Positions 24,497 through 31,855 of a DNA stretch of 64,000 nucleotides are shown in pieces (the stretch's first letter is position 1; each line of letters opens with the position of its first letter). Made by a program: the position numbers and the translations under genes. The stretch is taken from positions 281,334 to 345,333 of the forward strand of contig NZ_JACKTL010000073.1 in assembly GCF_025822245.1 (NCBI RefSeq), in the 5' to 3' direction. Under the pieces are notes generated by a model. That model was not told the origin of the DNA, searched no databases, and saw only the letters and a program-made list of their open reading frames with translations. The DNA is from Mycolicibacterium hodleri. Its GTDB lineage: Bacteria > Actinomycetota > Actinomycetes > Mycobacteriales > Mycobacteriaceae.

Positions 24497-26373
24497 GCGG
24501 CGGACGTCTCGTCACCGAACTGCGTCTCGTACAACTCCGTGTACCGACCACGGCGGGCCAGCAGTTTGCGATGGGTACCGCGTTCGACGATCCGACCGTC
24601 CTCGACGACGAGGATCACGTCGGCCGCCCGGATGGTGGACAACCGGTGAGCGATCACCAGAGACGTCCGGCCCGCCAGCGCTTCGGCAAGGGCCTGCTGC
24701 ACGGCGGCCTCGGACTCGGAGTCCAGCGACGCGGTCGCCTCGTCGAGCACCACCACCCGGGACTTCCCGAGCAGCAGCCGCGCAATGGTCAACCGCTGGC
24801 GCTGCCCGCCCGAAAGCCGGTAGCCGCGTTCGCCGACGACGGTGTCCAGACCGTCCGGCATCTCGGCCACCACGTCGGCCAGCCGGGCTCGGCGCAGCGC
24901 CTCCCACAGCTGGTCGTCGGTGGCACCGGGCGCAGCCAGGGCCAGGTTGGCGCGGATGGACTCGTGGAAGAGGTGGCCGTCCTGGGTGACGACGCCGACG
25001 GTGTCCTTCAGCGAGGCGAAGGTCACGTCGCGGACGTCGACGCCCGCCAGCCTCACCGCGCCGGAGTCGACGTCGTAGAGCCGTGCCAGCAGGGAGGCGA
25101 TCGTCGACTTGCCCGCCCCTGAGGACCCCACCAGGGCGACCATCTGGCCGGGCTCCGCGGTGAACGAAATACCATGCAGCACTTCGTCTCCACCCCGGTC
25201 GTCGAGCACGGCGACCTCCTCGAGGGAGGCCAGCGACACCTTGTCGGCCGAGGGGTAGGCGAATCGTACGTCGTCGAACTCGACGCCCACCGGGCCGTCG
25301 GGCACGGATACGGCGTCGACCTTCTCCTCGATCAGAGGCGTCAAGTCGAGCACCTCGAAGACACGCTCGAAACTGACCAGCGCACTGGCGATTTCGACGT
25401 GCGCGTTGGCGAGCGCCGTCAGGGGCGCGTACAGCCGCGTCAGCAGCAGGGCCAGCGAGACGATGGCACCGGCCTGCAAGGCACCGCCGATCGCCAGCAC
25501 TCCCCCGAGCCCGTAGACCAGCGCCAGCGCGAGTGCCGACATCAGCGTCAGGGAGTTCATGAACGTGGCCTGCAGCATTGAGGTCCGCACCCCGATGTCG
25601 CGCACCCGGTCGGCCCGCGACGCGAACTCCTTCGATTCACGACCCGGGTCGCCGAACAACTTGACCAGCGTGGCGCCGGGGGCCGAGAAGCGTTCGGTCA
25701 TCTGCGTGTTCATCGTCGCGTTGTAGATCGCACTCTCGCGGCTCAGCGTCGCCATCGTGCGTCCGATCCGGCGCGCCGGTAGCAGGAACAACGGCGTCAG
25801 CAACAGCGACAGCACCGTGATCTGCCACGAGATCCCGAGCATGACGGCCAGCGTCAGCGCGAGGGTGACCAGGTTGCCCACCACGCCCGACAACGTGTCG
25901 GAGAAGGCGCGTTGCGCCCCGATCACGTCGTTGCCCAGCCGACTGACCAGGGCCCCGGTGCGGGTCCTGGTGAAGAACGCCACCGGCATCCGCTGGACGT
26001 GGTCGAACACCGCGGTCCGCAGATCGAGGATCAGGCCCTCACCGATGTGCGACGACAGCCAGCGGGTCAGCATGCCCACGCCGGCCTCGGCCAACGCGAC
26101 AGCCGCGATCACCGACGCCAGCAGCACCACCGTGCTCGGCAACCCGCCGTGCACGATCGCGTCGACCACCCGCCCGGCCAGCACCGGCGTGGAGACGGCA
26201 AGAAGGGCGCCGACGACGCTTACCCCGACGAAGGCGCCGAGACGCCGGTGGTGGCGGGCGGAGAACCGCCAGATCCGCATCAAGAGGGCACGGTTCGCCA
26301 GCACGCGGAGGTCACCCCCGCGCGCGTTGCGCTGCCGGTATAGGGCCCGGCTGGCCGCGTACTCCATGCTCAT
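24493..26373 (-). CDS. ABC half-transporter 3 (TMD-NBD), canonical
   Basis: 626-aa exporter half and first gene of the three-ABC operon. Walker A GSSGAGKST, signature RLSGGQRQR, Walker B VVLDEATASLD and H-loop IAHRLST are all intact, so it could work as a homodimer or swap partners with half-transporter 2. ATG at 26373 is chosen because the longer frame would need a TTG at 26397 lying inside a candidate operator. The stop overlaps the next gene by 4 bp. Confidence 0.86.
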   Translation of the reverse strand: MSMEYAASRALYRQRNARGGDLRVLANRALLMRIWRFSARHHRRLGAFVGVSVVGALLAVSTPVLAGRVVDAIVHGGLPSTVVLLASVIAAVALAEAGVGMLTRWLSSHIGEGLILDLRTAVFDHVQRMPVAFFTRTRTGALVSRLGNDVIGAQRAFSDTLSGVVGNLVTLALTLAVMLGISWQITVLSLLLTPLFLLPARRIGRTMATLSRESAIYNATMNTQMTERFSAPGATLVKLFGDPGRESKEFASRADRVRDIGVRTSMLQATFMNSLTLMSALALALVYGLGGVLAIGGALQAGAIVSLALLLTRLYAPLTALANAHVEIASALVSFERVFEVLDLTPLIEEKVDAVSVPDGPVGVEFDDVRFAYPSADKVSLASLEEVAVLDDRGGDEVLHGISFTAEPGQMVALVGSSGAGKSTIASLLARLYDVDSGAVRLAGVDVRDVTFASLKDTVGVVTQDGHLFHESIRANLALAAPGATDDQLWEALRRARLADVVAEMPDGLDTVVGERGYRLSGGQRQRLTIARLLLGKSRVVVLDEATASLDSESEAAVQQALAEALAGRTSLVIAHRLSTIRAADVILVVEDGRIVERGTHRKLLARRGRYTELYETQFGDETSAA

Positions 26374-26387
26374 CTGATCACCGTAAA

Positions 26388-26407
26388 ACCTCAACAAGAC
26401 ATGAGGT
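26388..26407. promoter_or_regulatory. Palindrome upstream of the ABC operon
   Basis: ACCTCA (26388-26393) and TGAGGT (26402-26407) form a perfect 6-bp dyad with an 8-nt spacer, 15-34 bp upstream of the first ABC start. A second small dyad, ACGGG/CCCGT with a 5-nt loop, sits at 26426-26440. The first is well placed for a TetR- or MarR-type repressor, but no such gene is adjacent. Confidence 0.5.
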
Positions 26408-26450
26408 CAATTCATTACCCATACGACGGGCTATACCCGTTATGGCTAAC

Positions 26451-26996
26451 TCAGACGATGCCGAGGTAACCGATCACACCCGCGGCCGCGACGACGATCA
26501 GCGGATTGATCTTCGTGCGGACGAAGATCAGCGTGCACACCGCGGTCAGCAGGTACGCCCGCCAGTCGTGATCGGCGGCGCGGCTCATCACCAGCGACGA
26601 CGCCAAGATCAGCCCCACCGTCAGCGGCGCGAACCCCTTCTCGACGGCGATCCGCCACTTCGACTCCTGGGCCCGCTGCCAGAACAGGGTGATGGCGTAC
26701 ACCAAGGACGCGGCCGGAATCACCATCGCGGCGGTGGCGACGAAACCGCCGATCACCCCGCCGAGCACGCCGCCGACCGGCAAACCGGCGGCGTACCCGA
26801 TCATGCCGACGATCAGGATGCTCGGCCCCGGCGCGGTCTGCGAAATGGAGAACAGGTCGGCGAACTGCGTGTCGCTGAGCCAGTGGTGTTGGTGGACCGA
26901 CCGCAGATGCATGTCGGGCAGCACGGCGTTGCCGCCGCCGATCGACATCAGCGACAGCGACCCGAACAGAACGATCAGCTGCAGATAGGTGCTCAC
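26451..26996 (-). CDS. Chromate transporter, C-terminal half (split ChrA)
   Basis: 181-aa membrane protein of the CHR family, second of two half-size genes. It carries the conserved motifs FGSLSLMSIGGGNAVLPDM and FSISQTAPGP. GTG at 26996 overlaps the stop of the first half (GTGA), so the two are translated together and should form a two-chain ChrA complex. The family moves chromate, and in some cases sulfate-like anions, across the membrane. Confidence 0.83.
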   Translation of the reverse strand: MSTYLQLIVLFGSLSLMSIGGGNAVLPDMHLRSVHQHHWLSDTQFADLFSISQTAPGPSILIVGMIGYAAGLPVGGVLGGVIGGFVATAAMVIPAASLVYAITLFWQRAQESKWRIAVEKGFAPLTVGLILASSLVMSRAADHDWRAYLLTAVCTLIFVRTKINPLIVVAAAGVIGYLGIV

Positions 26997-27562
26997 GCGT
27001 CGGCCTGCTCGGCGGTCTTTCTCGGCCACGCCCAGATCAGGGCCAGTGGCGCCACGATCCCGAGCACGCCGAGCAGCGGCCACCGCAGCACGCCGTTGAG
27101 CACGAACGCCAAGCCGAACAGGGCCACCGGGATCACGCCCGTGAGACACGTCTTGCCGGTCTTGATCACCATCGCCACCGTCAGCGCCACGGCCGCCGCG
27201 GACGCGCCGTGCAGCACGCCCTTGACCGCAGGCACCTCCTTGAACGTGAAGTACAGGAACGCCAACACCAGGACGATCACGAGCGGCATGAAGCACAGTC
27301 CGACGACCGCGGCGACGGCTCCCGGCACGGCCCGCAGCTTCGTGCCGGTGAACACGGCCATGTTGACCTGATTGGCGCCCGGCAGGATGCGGCACATCGT
27401 CATGGCGGACAGGAACTCTGCCTCGCCCATCCAGTTCTTCTCGACGACGATGACCTCACGCGACCACGCCGACAGTCCGCCTCCGAACGACGCCAGCGCG
27501 ATGTGGTTGAACGTCAGCGCCAGTTCACCCAGTCCGACCTTCGCCGGCTCCGGAGTGGTCAC
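26993..27562 (-). CDS. Chromate transporter, N-terminal half (split ChrA)
   Basis: 189-aa first half of the CHR-family transporter. The signatures FNHIALASFGGGLSAW and MCRILPGANQVNMA are present and correspond to the N-terminal repeat of full-length ChrA. GTG at 27562 overlaps the stop of the phospholipase-D-like gene (GTGA). Two-gene short-chain CHR pairs are a known arrangement, so this is not a frameshifted long gene. Confidence 0.83.
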   Translation of the reverse strand: MTTPEPAKVGLGELALTFNHIALASFGGGLSAWSREVIVVEKNWMGEAEFLSAMTMCRILPGANQVNMAVFTGTKLRAVPGAVAAVVGLCFMPLVIVLVLAFLYFTFKEVPAVKGVLHGASAAAVALTVAMVIKTGKTCLTGVIPVALFGLAFVLNGVLRWPLLGVLGIVAPLALIWAWPRKTAEQADA

Positions 27563-28566
27563 TCGTGGACGAGGTCCGGGTCGTGCGGGAAGTCGTCCTC
27601 GTGGTGGGTCGAGGGGTCGAGCGGGTCCGGCGGCGAATAGTGGTGCGACAGCGACCAATCGTGCTCGAAGGTCTCCTTGAGCCGCGCGACGACGGCCGGC
27701 TCGGTGACGGTGATGCCCAGCTCGCGTCGTAGGTCGAAGGCGCTGCGGTCGATGTTCATCGACCCGACGAGCGCACGCTCGTCGTCGACGATCATCAGCT
27801 TCGCGTGCACCCTGAGGTTCTTCTGCTTGTGCACCTTGGCGCCGAATCTGCGCAACGTCCGCAGCGAGGCGAAGGTGTCGAGCACGTCGCCCTCACTGAT
27901 GCCGTGCCTGCCACCGCACAACACGTGCACCCTGACGCCGCGTTCCACGGCCGCCGCGAGATGGTCCAGGATCACCGCGTCGACGAACTTGGGATGCTGC
28001 ACGTCGATGCGTTGCGTGGCCGTGTCGATGAAGCGGGCCATGTGGTACCGCGAATTCGAGTTGCTCCACAGCAGCCCCTCGTAGACCGACGGCACCCAGT
28101 CGTCGTGATTCCAGTCGGCGTTGAACACCTCGACGATCTGGCGGACGTGCACCGGGTCGTCGATGATCACGCCGTAGTCCCTGGTCGCCGTGAAGTACTT
28201 CAGGCACATGTTGAACGTCGCCACCAGAGCGGTCTTCTCGTCGACCACCATCGACTTCTCGTGGGTGACGTAGAACTTCGGGTTGGCCCACTGCACGGCG
28301 ATCCCGGCGGCACTGAAGCGCTCGAAGGTCTCGTCGTTCGCGCGGTCGCCGCCGGATCTGGCCGCGTTCAGCATCACCCGCACGTCGACGCCCGCCTGCT
28401 TCCGCGCGATGACGGCGTCGATGAGGCTCTCGTCGGTGAAGGTGAATTGCTTGATGAGAAGCGACGCCTGCGCCGATCCGATGAACTCCAGGACAGGACC
28501 CAGCCCGTCATCGGGTTCGACGATCAGGCGGGGGCCGCTCGGCTGCACGAGTTCAGAAGCTAGCAC
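27559..28566 (-). CDS. Phospholipase D-like / cardiolipin-synthase-type protein
   Basis: 335-aa member of the PLD superfamily with both HKD motifs: HEKSMVVDE near residue 103 and HAKLMIVDD in the C-terminal third, each followed by the family Asn/Ser segment (ATFN, GSMNIDRS). This suggests a phosphatidyltransferase or phosphodiesterase. There is no signal peptide or obvious TM segment. GTG start at 28566. It heads a unit with the two chrA halves through 4-bp overlaps, an odd partnership of lipid enzyme and anion transporter. Confidence 0.82.
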   Translation of the reverse strand: MLASELVQPSGPRLIVEPDDGLGPVLEFIGSAQASLLIKQFTFTDESLIDAVIARKQAGVDVRVMLNAARSGGDRANDETFERFSAAGIAVQWANPKFYVTHEKSMVVDEKTALVATFNMCLKYFTATRDYGVIIDDPVHVRQIVEVFNADWNHDDWVPSVYEGLLWSNSNSRYHMARFIDTATQRIDVQHPKFVDAVILDHLAAAVERGVRVHVLCGGRHGISEGDVLDTFASLRTLRRFGAKVHKQKNLRVHAKLMIVDDERALVGSMNIDRSAFDLRRELGITVTEPAVVARLKETFEHDWSLSHHYSPPDPLDPSTHHEDDFPHDPDLVHE

Positions 28567-28637
28567 TGACCACTCCCCTCCGGTCTACGCCACGCGCCTA
28601 CCGCACCCATAGTGGCGCATCAGGCAAGATGAGGCGC

Positions 28638-29348
28638 ATGGAGATGGGAGCTAGCGGTGCCGCGCCACCCCGGGTCCTCGTGGTCGACGACGACCCCGAC
28701 GTGCTGGCGTCCCTGGAGCGCGGACTGCGTCTGTCGGGGTTCGAGGTGAGCACCGCGGTCGACGGCGCCGAGGCGCTCCGCAGCGCGACGGAGACGCGAC
28801 CCGACGCGATCGTCCTCGACATCAACATGCCCGTCCTCGACGGGGTCAGCGTGGTGACGGCCCTGCGCGCCATGGACAACGACGTACCGGTGTGCGTGCT
28901 GTCGGCGCGCAGCTCGGTCGACGACAGGGTGGCCGGCCTCGAGGCCGGGGCCGACGACTACCTGGTCAAGCCCTTCGTCCTGGCCGAGCTCGTCGCCAGG
29001 GTCAAGGCCCTGCTGCGGCGCCGCGGGGCGACGGCCACGTTCTCGTCGGAGACCATTGCCGTCGGCCCGCTGGAGGTCGACATCCCCGGCCGCCGCGCCC
29101 GCGTCAACGGCGTGGACGTCGACCTGACCAAGCGCGAGTTCGACCTCCTGGCGGTCCTTGCCGAGCACAAGACCGCGGTGTTGTCGCGCGCGCAGCTGCT
29201 GGAACTGGTCTGGGGCTACGACTTCGCCGCCGACACCAACGTCGTCGACGTCTTCATCGGTTACCTGCGCCGCAAGCTGGAGGCGGGTGGCGCGTCGCGA
29301 CTGCTGCACACCGTGCGCGGCGTGGGATTCGTGCTGAGGCAGCAATAG
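28638..29348 (+). CDS. prrA: Two-component response regulator PrrA
   Basis: OmpR-type response regulator of 236 aa: receiver domain with acidic pocket VVDDD, phospho-acceptor Asp61 in IVLDINMP and the Lys of LVKPF; then a winged-helix DNA-binding domain ending LLHTVRGVGFVL. The sequence is nearly that of M. tuberculosis PrrA. ATG at 28638 reproduces its length and the D61 numbering, whereas the ATG at 28629 adds three residues. It is followed at 5 bp by prrB. In mycobacteria PrrAB controls respiration, redox and nitrogen-related genes. Confidence 0.93.
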   Translation: MEMGASGAAPPRVLVVDDDPDVLASLERGLRLSGFEVSTAVDGAEALRSATETRPDAIVLDINMPVLDGVSVVTALRAMDNDVPVCVLSARSSVDDRVAGLEAGADDYLVKPFVLAELVARVKALLRRRGATATFSSETIAVGPLEVDIPGRRARVNGVDVDLTKREFDLLAVLAEHKTAVLSRAQLLELVWGYDFAADTNVVDVFIGYLRRKLEAGGASRLLHTVRGVGFVLRQQ

Positions 29349-29353
29349 CCCCG

Positions 29354-30700
29354 ATGAACCTCATCTCGCGGGTCTTCCGACGCACTCCGTCGCTGCGGAC
29401 CCGCGTGGCGTTCGCGACCGCCATCGCCGCAGCCATCGTGGTCGGCATCGTCGGCGCGATCGTGTGGATCGGCATCACCAACGACCGCAAGGAACGCCTC
29501 GACCGTCGGCTCGACGAAGCGGCGGGCTTCGCCATCCCGTTCCTGCCGCGCGGCCTCGACCAAATTCCGAAGTCGCCCAACGACCAGGACGCGATCATCA
29601 CGGTGCGACGAACGGACGGACAGGTGACGTCCAACTCCGACGTGACGCTGCCCGATCTCCCACCGGGGTACGCCGACACCACCATCGACGGAGTGCGCTA
29701 CCGGGTTCGGACCGTGGAGCTGAACGGGCCGCAGGGTCCGATGACGGCCGCCGTCGGCGCCACCTACGACGCGACGATCGCCGACACCAACAACCTGCAC
29801 CGCCGGGTCATCATGATCTGCTCCGGCGCCATCGGCGCAGCGGCGGTCGCGGGCTGGCTGCTGGCCGCGTTCGCGGTCCGACCGCTCAAACGCCTGGCAC
29901 AGCAGACCCGCGCGATCGACGTGGGAGGTGCGGCACCCGATATCGACGTCCGCGGCGCCACCGAGGCCGTCGAGATCGCCGACGCCGTCAACGGAATGGT
30001 GCAGCGCATCTGGCAGGAGCAGGACCGCACCAAGGCGGCACTGGTGTCCTCCCGCGACTTCGCCGCGGTGACGTCCCACGAGCTGCGCACCCCGCTGACG
30101 GCGATGCGCACCAATCTGGAGGTGCTCGCCACGCTGGACCTCGCCGAGGATCAGCGCAAGGAGGTCCTCAGTGACGTCATCCGGACCCAAACCCGCATCG
30201 AGTCGACGCTGTGGGCCATCGAAAGGCTTGCCCAAGGCGAACTCTCGACGTCCGACGACCACTCGCCGGTCGACATCACCGAGCTGCTCGACCGCGCCGC
30301 GCACGACGCGATGCGCGTCTATCCCGAACTCGACGTCTCGCTGGTGCCCGCCCCGACGGTGATCATCGTGGGATTGCCCGCAGGGCTTCGCCTTGCGGTG
30401 GACAACGCGATCGCCAACGCCGTCAAACACGGTGGCGCCACGCGTGTTCAGCTGTCGGCGGTCACCTCGCGCGCGGGGGTGGAGATCGCGGTCGACGACG
30501 ACGGTGTGGGCATCCCCGAGGAGGAGCGCAAGATCGTGTTCGAGCGCTTCTCCCGCGGGTCGACGGCGTCGCACTCGGGCTCCGGGCTGGGGCTGGCATT
30601 GGTCGCGCAGCAGGCCGAGTTGCACGGCGGCACGGCGTCGTTGGAGGAGAGCCCGCTCGGCGGCGTTCGTCTGCTGTTGCGGTTGCCCGGACCGTCCTAG
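29354..30700 (+). CDS. prrB: Sensor histidine kinase PrrB
   Basis: 448-aa membrane histidine kinase: TM1 (about residues 20-42), an extracytoplasmic sensor loop, TM2 (about 150-175), a HAMP linker, the H-box SHELRTPLTAMR with phospho-accepting His near residue 242, then the ATPase with N-box NAIANAVKHG and G-boxes DDDGVGIP and SGSGLGLALV. It is the cognate kinase of PrrA, 5 bp upstream. Its TAG stop shares the CTAG at 30697-30700 with the convergent lipoprotein gene. Confidence 0.92.
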   Translation: MNLISRVFRRTPSLRTRVAFATAIAAAIVVGIVGAIVWIGITNDRKERLDRRLDEAAGFAIPFLPRGLDQIPKSPNDQDAIITVRRTDGQVTSNSDVTLPDLPPGYADTTIDGVRYRVRTVELNGPQGPMTAAVGATYDATIADTNNLHRRVIMICSGAIGAAAVAGWLLAAFAVRPLKRLAQQTRAIDVGGAAPDIDVRGATEAVEIADAVNGMVQRIWQEQDRTKAALVSSRDFAAVTSHELRTPLTAMRTNLEVLATLDLAEDQRKEVLSDVIRTQTRIESTLWAIERLAQGELSTSDDHSPVDITELLDRAAHDAMRVYPELDVSLVPAPTVIIVGLPAGLRLAVDNAIANAVKHGGATRVQLSAVTSRAGVEIAVDDDGVGIPEEERKIVFERFSRGSTASHSGSGLGLALVAQQAELHGGTASLEESPLGGVRLLLRLPGPS

Positions 30701-31200
30701 CCGACCCGAATGTCGTTGGCGACGACCACGTTCGGCCACGTTTCCGTCACCGCAGTCTCGGCCGCCGACTTGACCGAGGCCGTCTTCGCGTTCCCCGTCA
30801 ACGTGGCGGTGTTTCCGACGAGCTTCACGCCGAAGCCCTGCACGTCCATGGCGATCCCGAACAACGCGCCCAGCCCGGAGAACTCCGGTCCCGTGACGCC
30901 GGGCTTCACCGTCAGCTGGTCGACGATCTTGGCGCCGGGCATGGCCTGGCGCAGCGTGTCGGGCAGCTCCGCCTTGAGCGCCTCGTCGGGCACCTCGCCG
31001 GTCACGGTGAACCCGTTGGCCGTCCGCACGATCGACATGGCCCCGAAGGGACCGCTCTTCGCGACGGCCGACGAGGTGGTCGACGAGCTGGTCGACGAGG
31101 TGCTCTCGGCCGCTGATCCGGCGTCACCGGATCCGCCGGAGGCCCCGCACCCCGTGACGACGAACAGCAGGGTCAGGGCGACCAGCAGCGCGGAACGCAC
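30697..31200 (-). CDS. BON-domain lipoprotein, ArfA (OmpATb)-like N-domain
   Basis: 167 aa. A signal peptide ends in lipobox VTGC (Cys at about residue 18), then a Ser/Thr linker, then roughly 110 residues with two BON-like repeats (FTVTGEVPDEALKAELPDTL; ATLTGNAKTASVKSAAETAV). ArfA/OmpATb (Rv0899) of M. tuberculosis lies in this neighbourhood and has a BON domain plus an OmpA-like C-domain; here the OmpA part is missing and a lipid anchor replaces the TM helix. GTG start immediately after the FKBP stop (TGA then GTG). A periplasmic or envelope role is inferred. Confidence 0.75.
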   Translation of the reverse strand: MRSALLVALTLLFVVTGCGASGGSGDAGSAAESTSSTSSSTTSSAVAKSGPFGAMSIVRTANGFTVTGEVPDEALKAELPDTLRQAMPGAKIVDQLTVKPGVTGPEFSGLGALFGIAMDVQGFGVKLVGNTATLTGNAKTASVKSAAETAVTETWPNVVVANDIRVG

Positions 31201-31563
31201 TCAGCGGGCGTCGAGCAGGTCGATCACGAAGATCAACGTCTTGCCCGACAGCCGGTGCCCGGATCCGGCCGGGCCGTAGGCCTTTGCCGGTGGGATGACC
31301 AGCTTGCGACGACCGCCGACGCGCATTCCGGGAATGCCGTCCTGCCAGCCCTCGATCAAGCCGCGCAGGGGGAACTCGATGGACTCGTTGCGATTCCACG
31401 AGCTGTCGAACTCGTCGCCGGTGTCGTACTCCACGCCCACGTAGTGCACCTCGACGGTGCCACCGGGCACGGCCTCGGCGCCGTCGCCGACGACGATGTC
31501 TTCGATGACGAGCTCGGCAGGCGCCGGACCGTCGGGAAATTCGATCTCGGGTTTAGTGGCCAC
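31201..31563 (-). CDS. FKBP-type peptidyl-prolyl cis-trans isomerase
   Basis: 120-aa single FKBP domain: VEVHYVGVEYDTGDEFDSSW, then PLRGLIEGWQDGIPGMRVGG and the C-terminal LIFVIDLLDAR strand. Active-site hydrophobic residues around the GLIEGW and KAYGP segments are kept. No signal peptide, so cytosolic. It is the upstream gene of the BON lipoprotein with zero intergenic bases, and divergent at about 30 bp from the DUF2630 gene. Confidence 0.9.
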   Translation of the reverse strand: MATKPEIEFPDGPAPAELVIEDIVVGDGAEAVPGGTVEVHYVGVEYDTGDEFDSSWNRNESIEFPLRGLIEGWQDGIPGMRVGGRRKLVIPPAKAYGPAGSGHRLSGKTLIFVIDLLDAR

Positions 31564-31594
31564 GTTTCACACGGTAGTCGGGCAGACTGAAGCC

Positions 31595-31855
31595 GTGGCT
31601 ACTGACCCGAACAAAGATGCCGACATCCTCGCCCAAGTCAACGACCTGGTCGCCGAGGAGAAGGAATTGCGCGCCAAGCTCCAGCACGGCGAGATCGACG
31701 AGACCGAGGAGCATCGCCGACTTCGTGGTCTCGAGGTGCAGCTGGACCAGTGCTGGGATCTGCTGCGTCAGCGCCGCGCGCTGCGCGAGACGGGCAAGGA
31801 TCCCGACCAGGCGAGCGTGCGTCCCGAGAGTGAAGTCGAGGGCTATCTGAACTGA
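31595..31855 (+). CDS. DUF2630 protein (Rv0898c-like)
   Basis: 86-aa charged helical protein (NKDADILAQVNDLVAEEKEL, then EEHRRLRGLEVQLDQCWDLL) of the DUF2630 family, matching M. tuberculosis Rv0898c in sequence and place. Heptad spacing suggests a short coiled coil. The function is unknown. Start is GTG at 31595. The last 13 bp overlap the convergent cyclase/ATPase gene. Confidence 0.87.
   Translation: MATDPNKDADILAQVNDLVAEEKELRAKLQHGEIDETEEHRRLRGLEVQLDQCWDLLRQRRALRETGKDPDQASVRPESEVEGYLN

Noticed and set aside
26993..26996. Possible frameshift breaking a single chrA gene
   Set aside because: The halves overlap by GTGA, each has complete CHR motifs, and two-gene short ChrA pairs are a known form.
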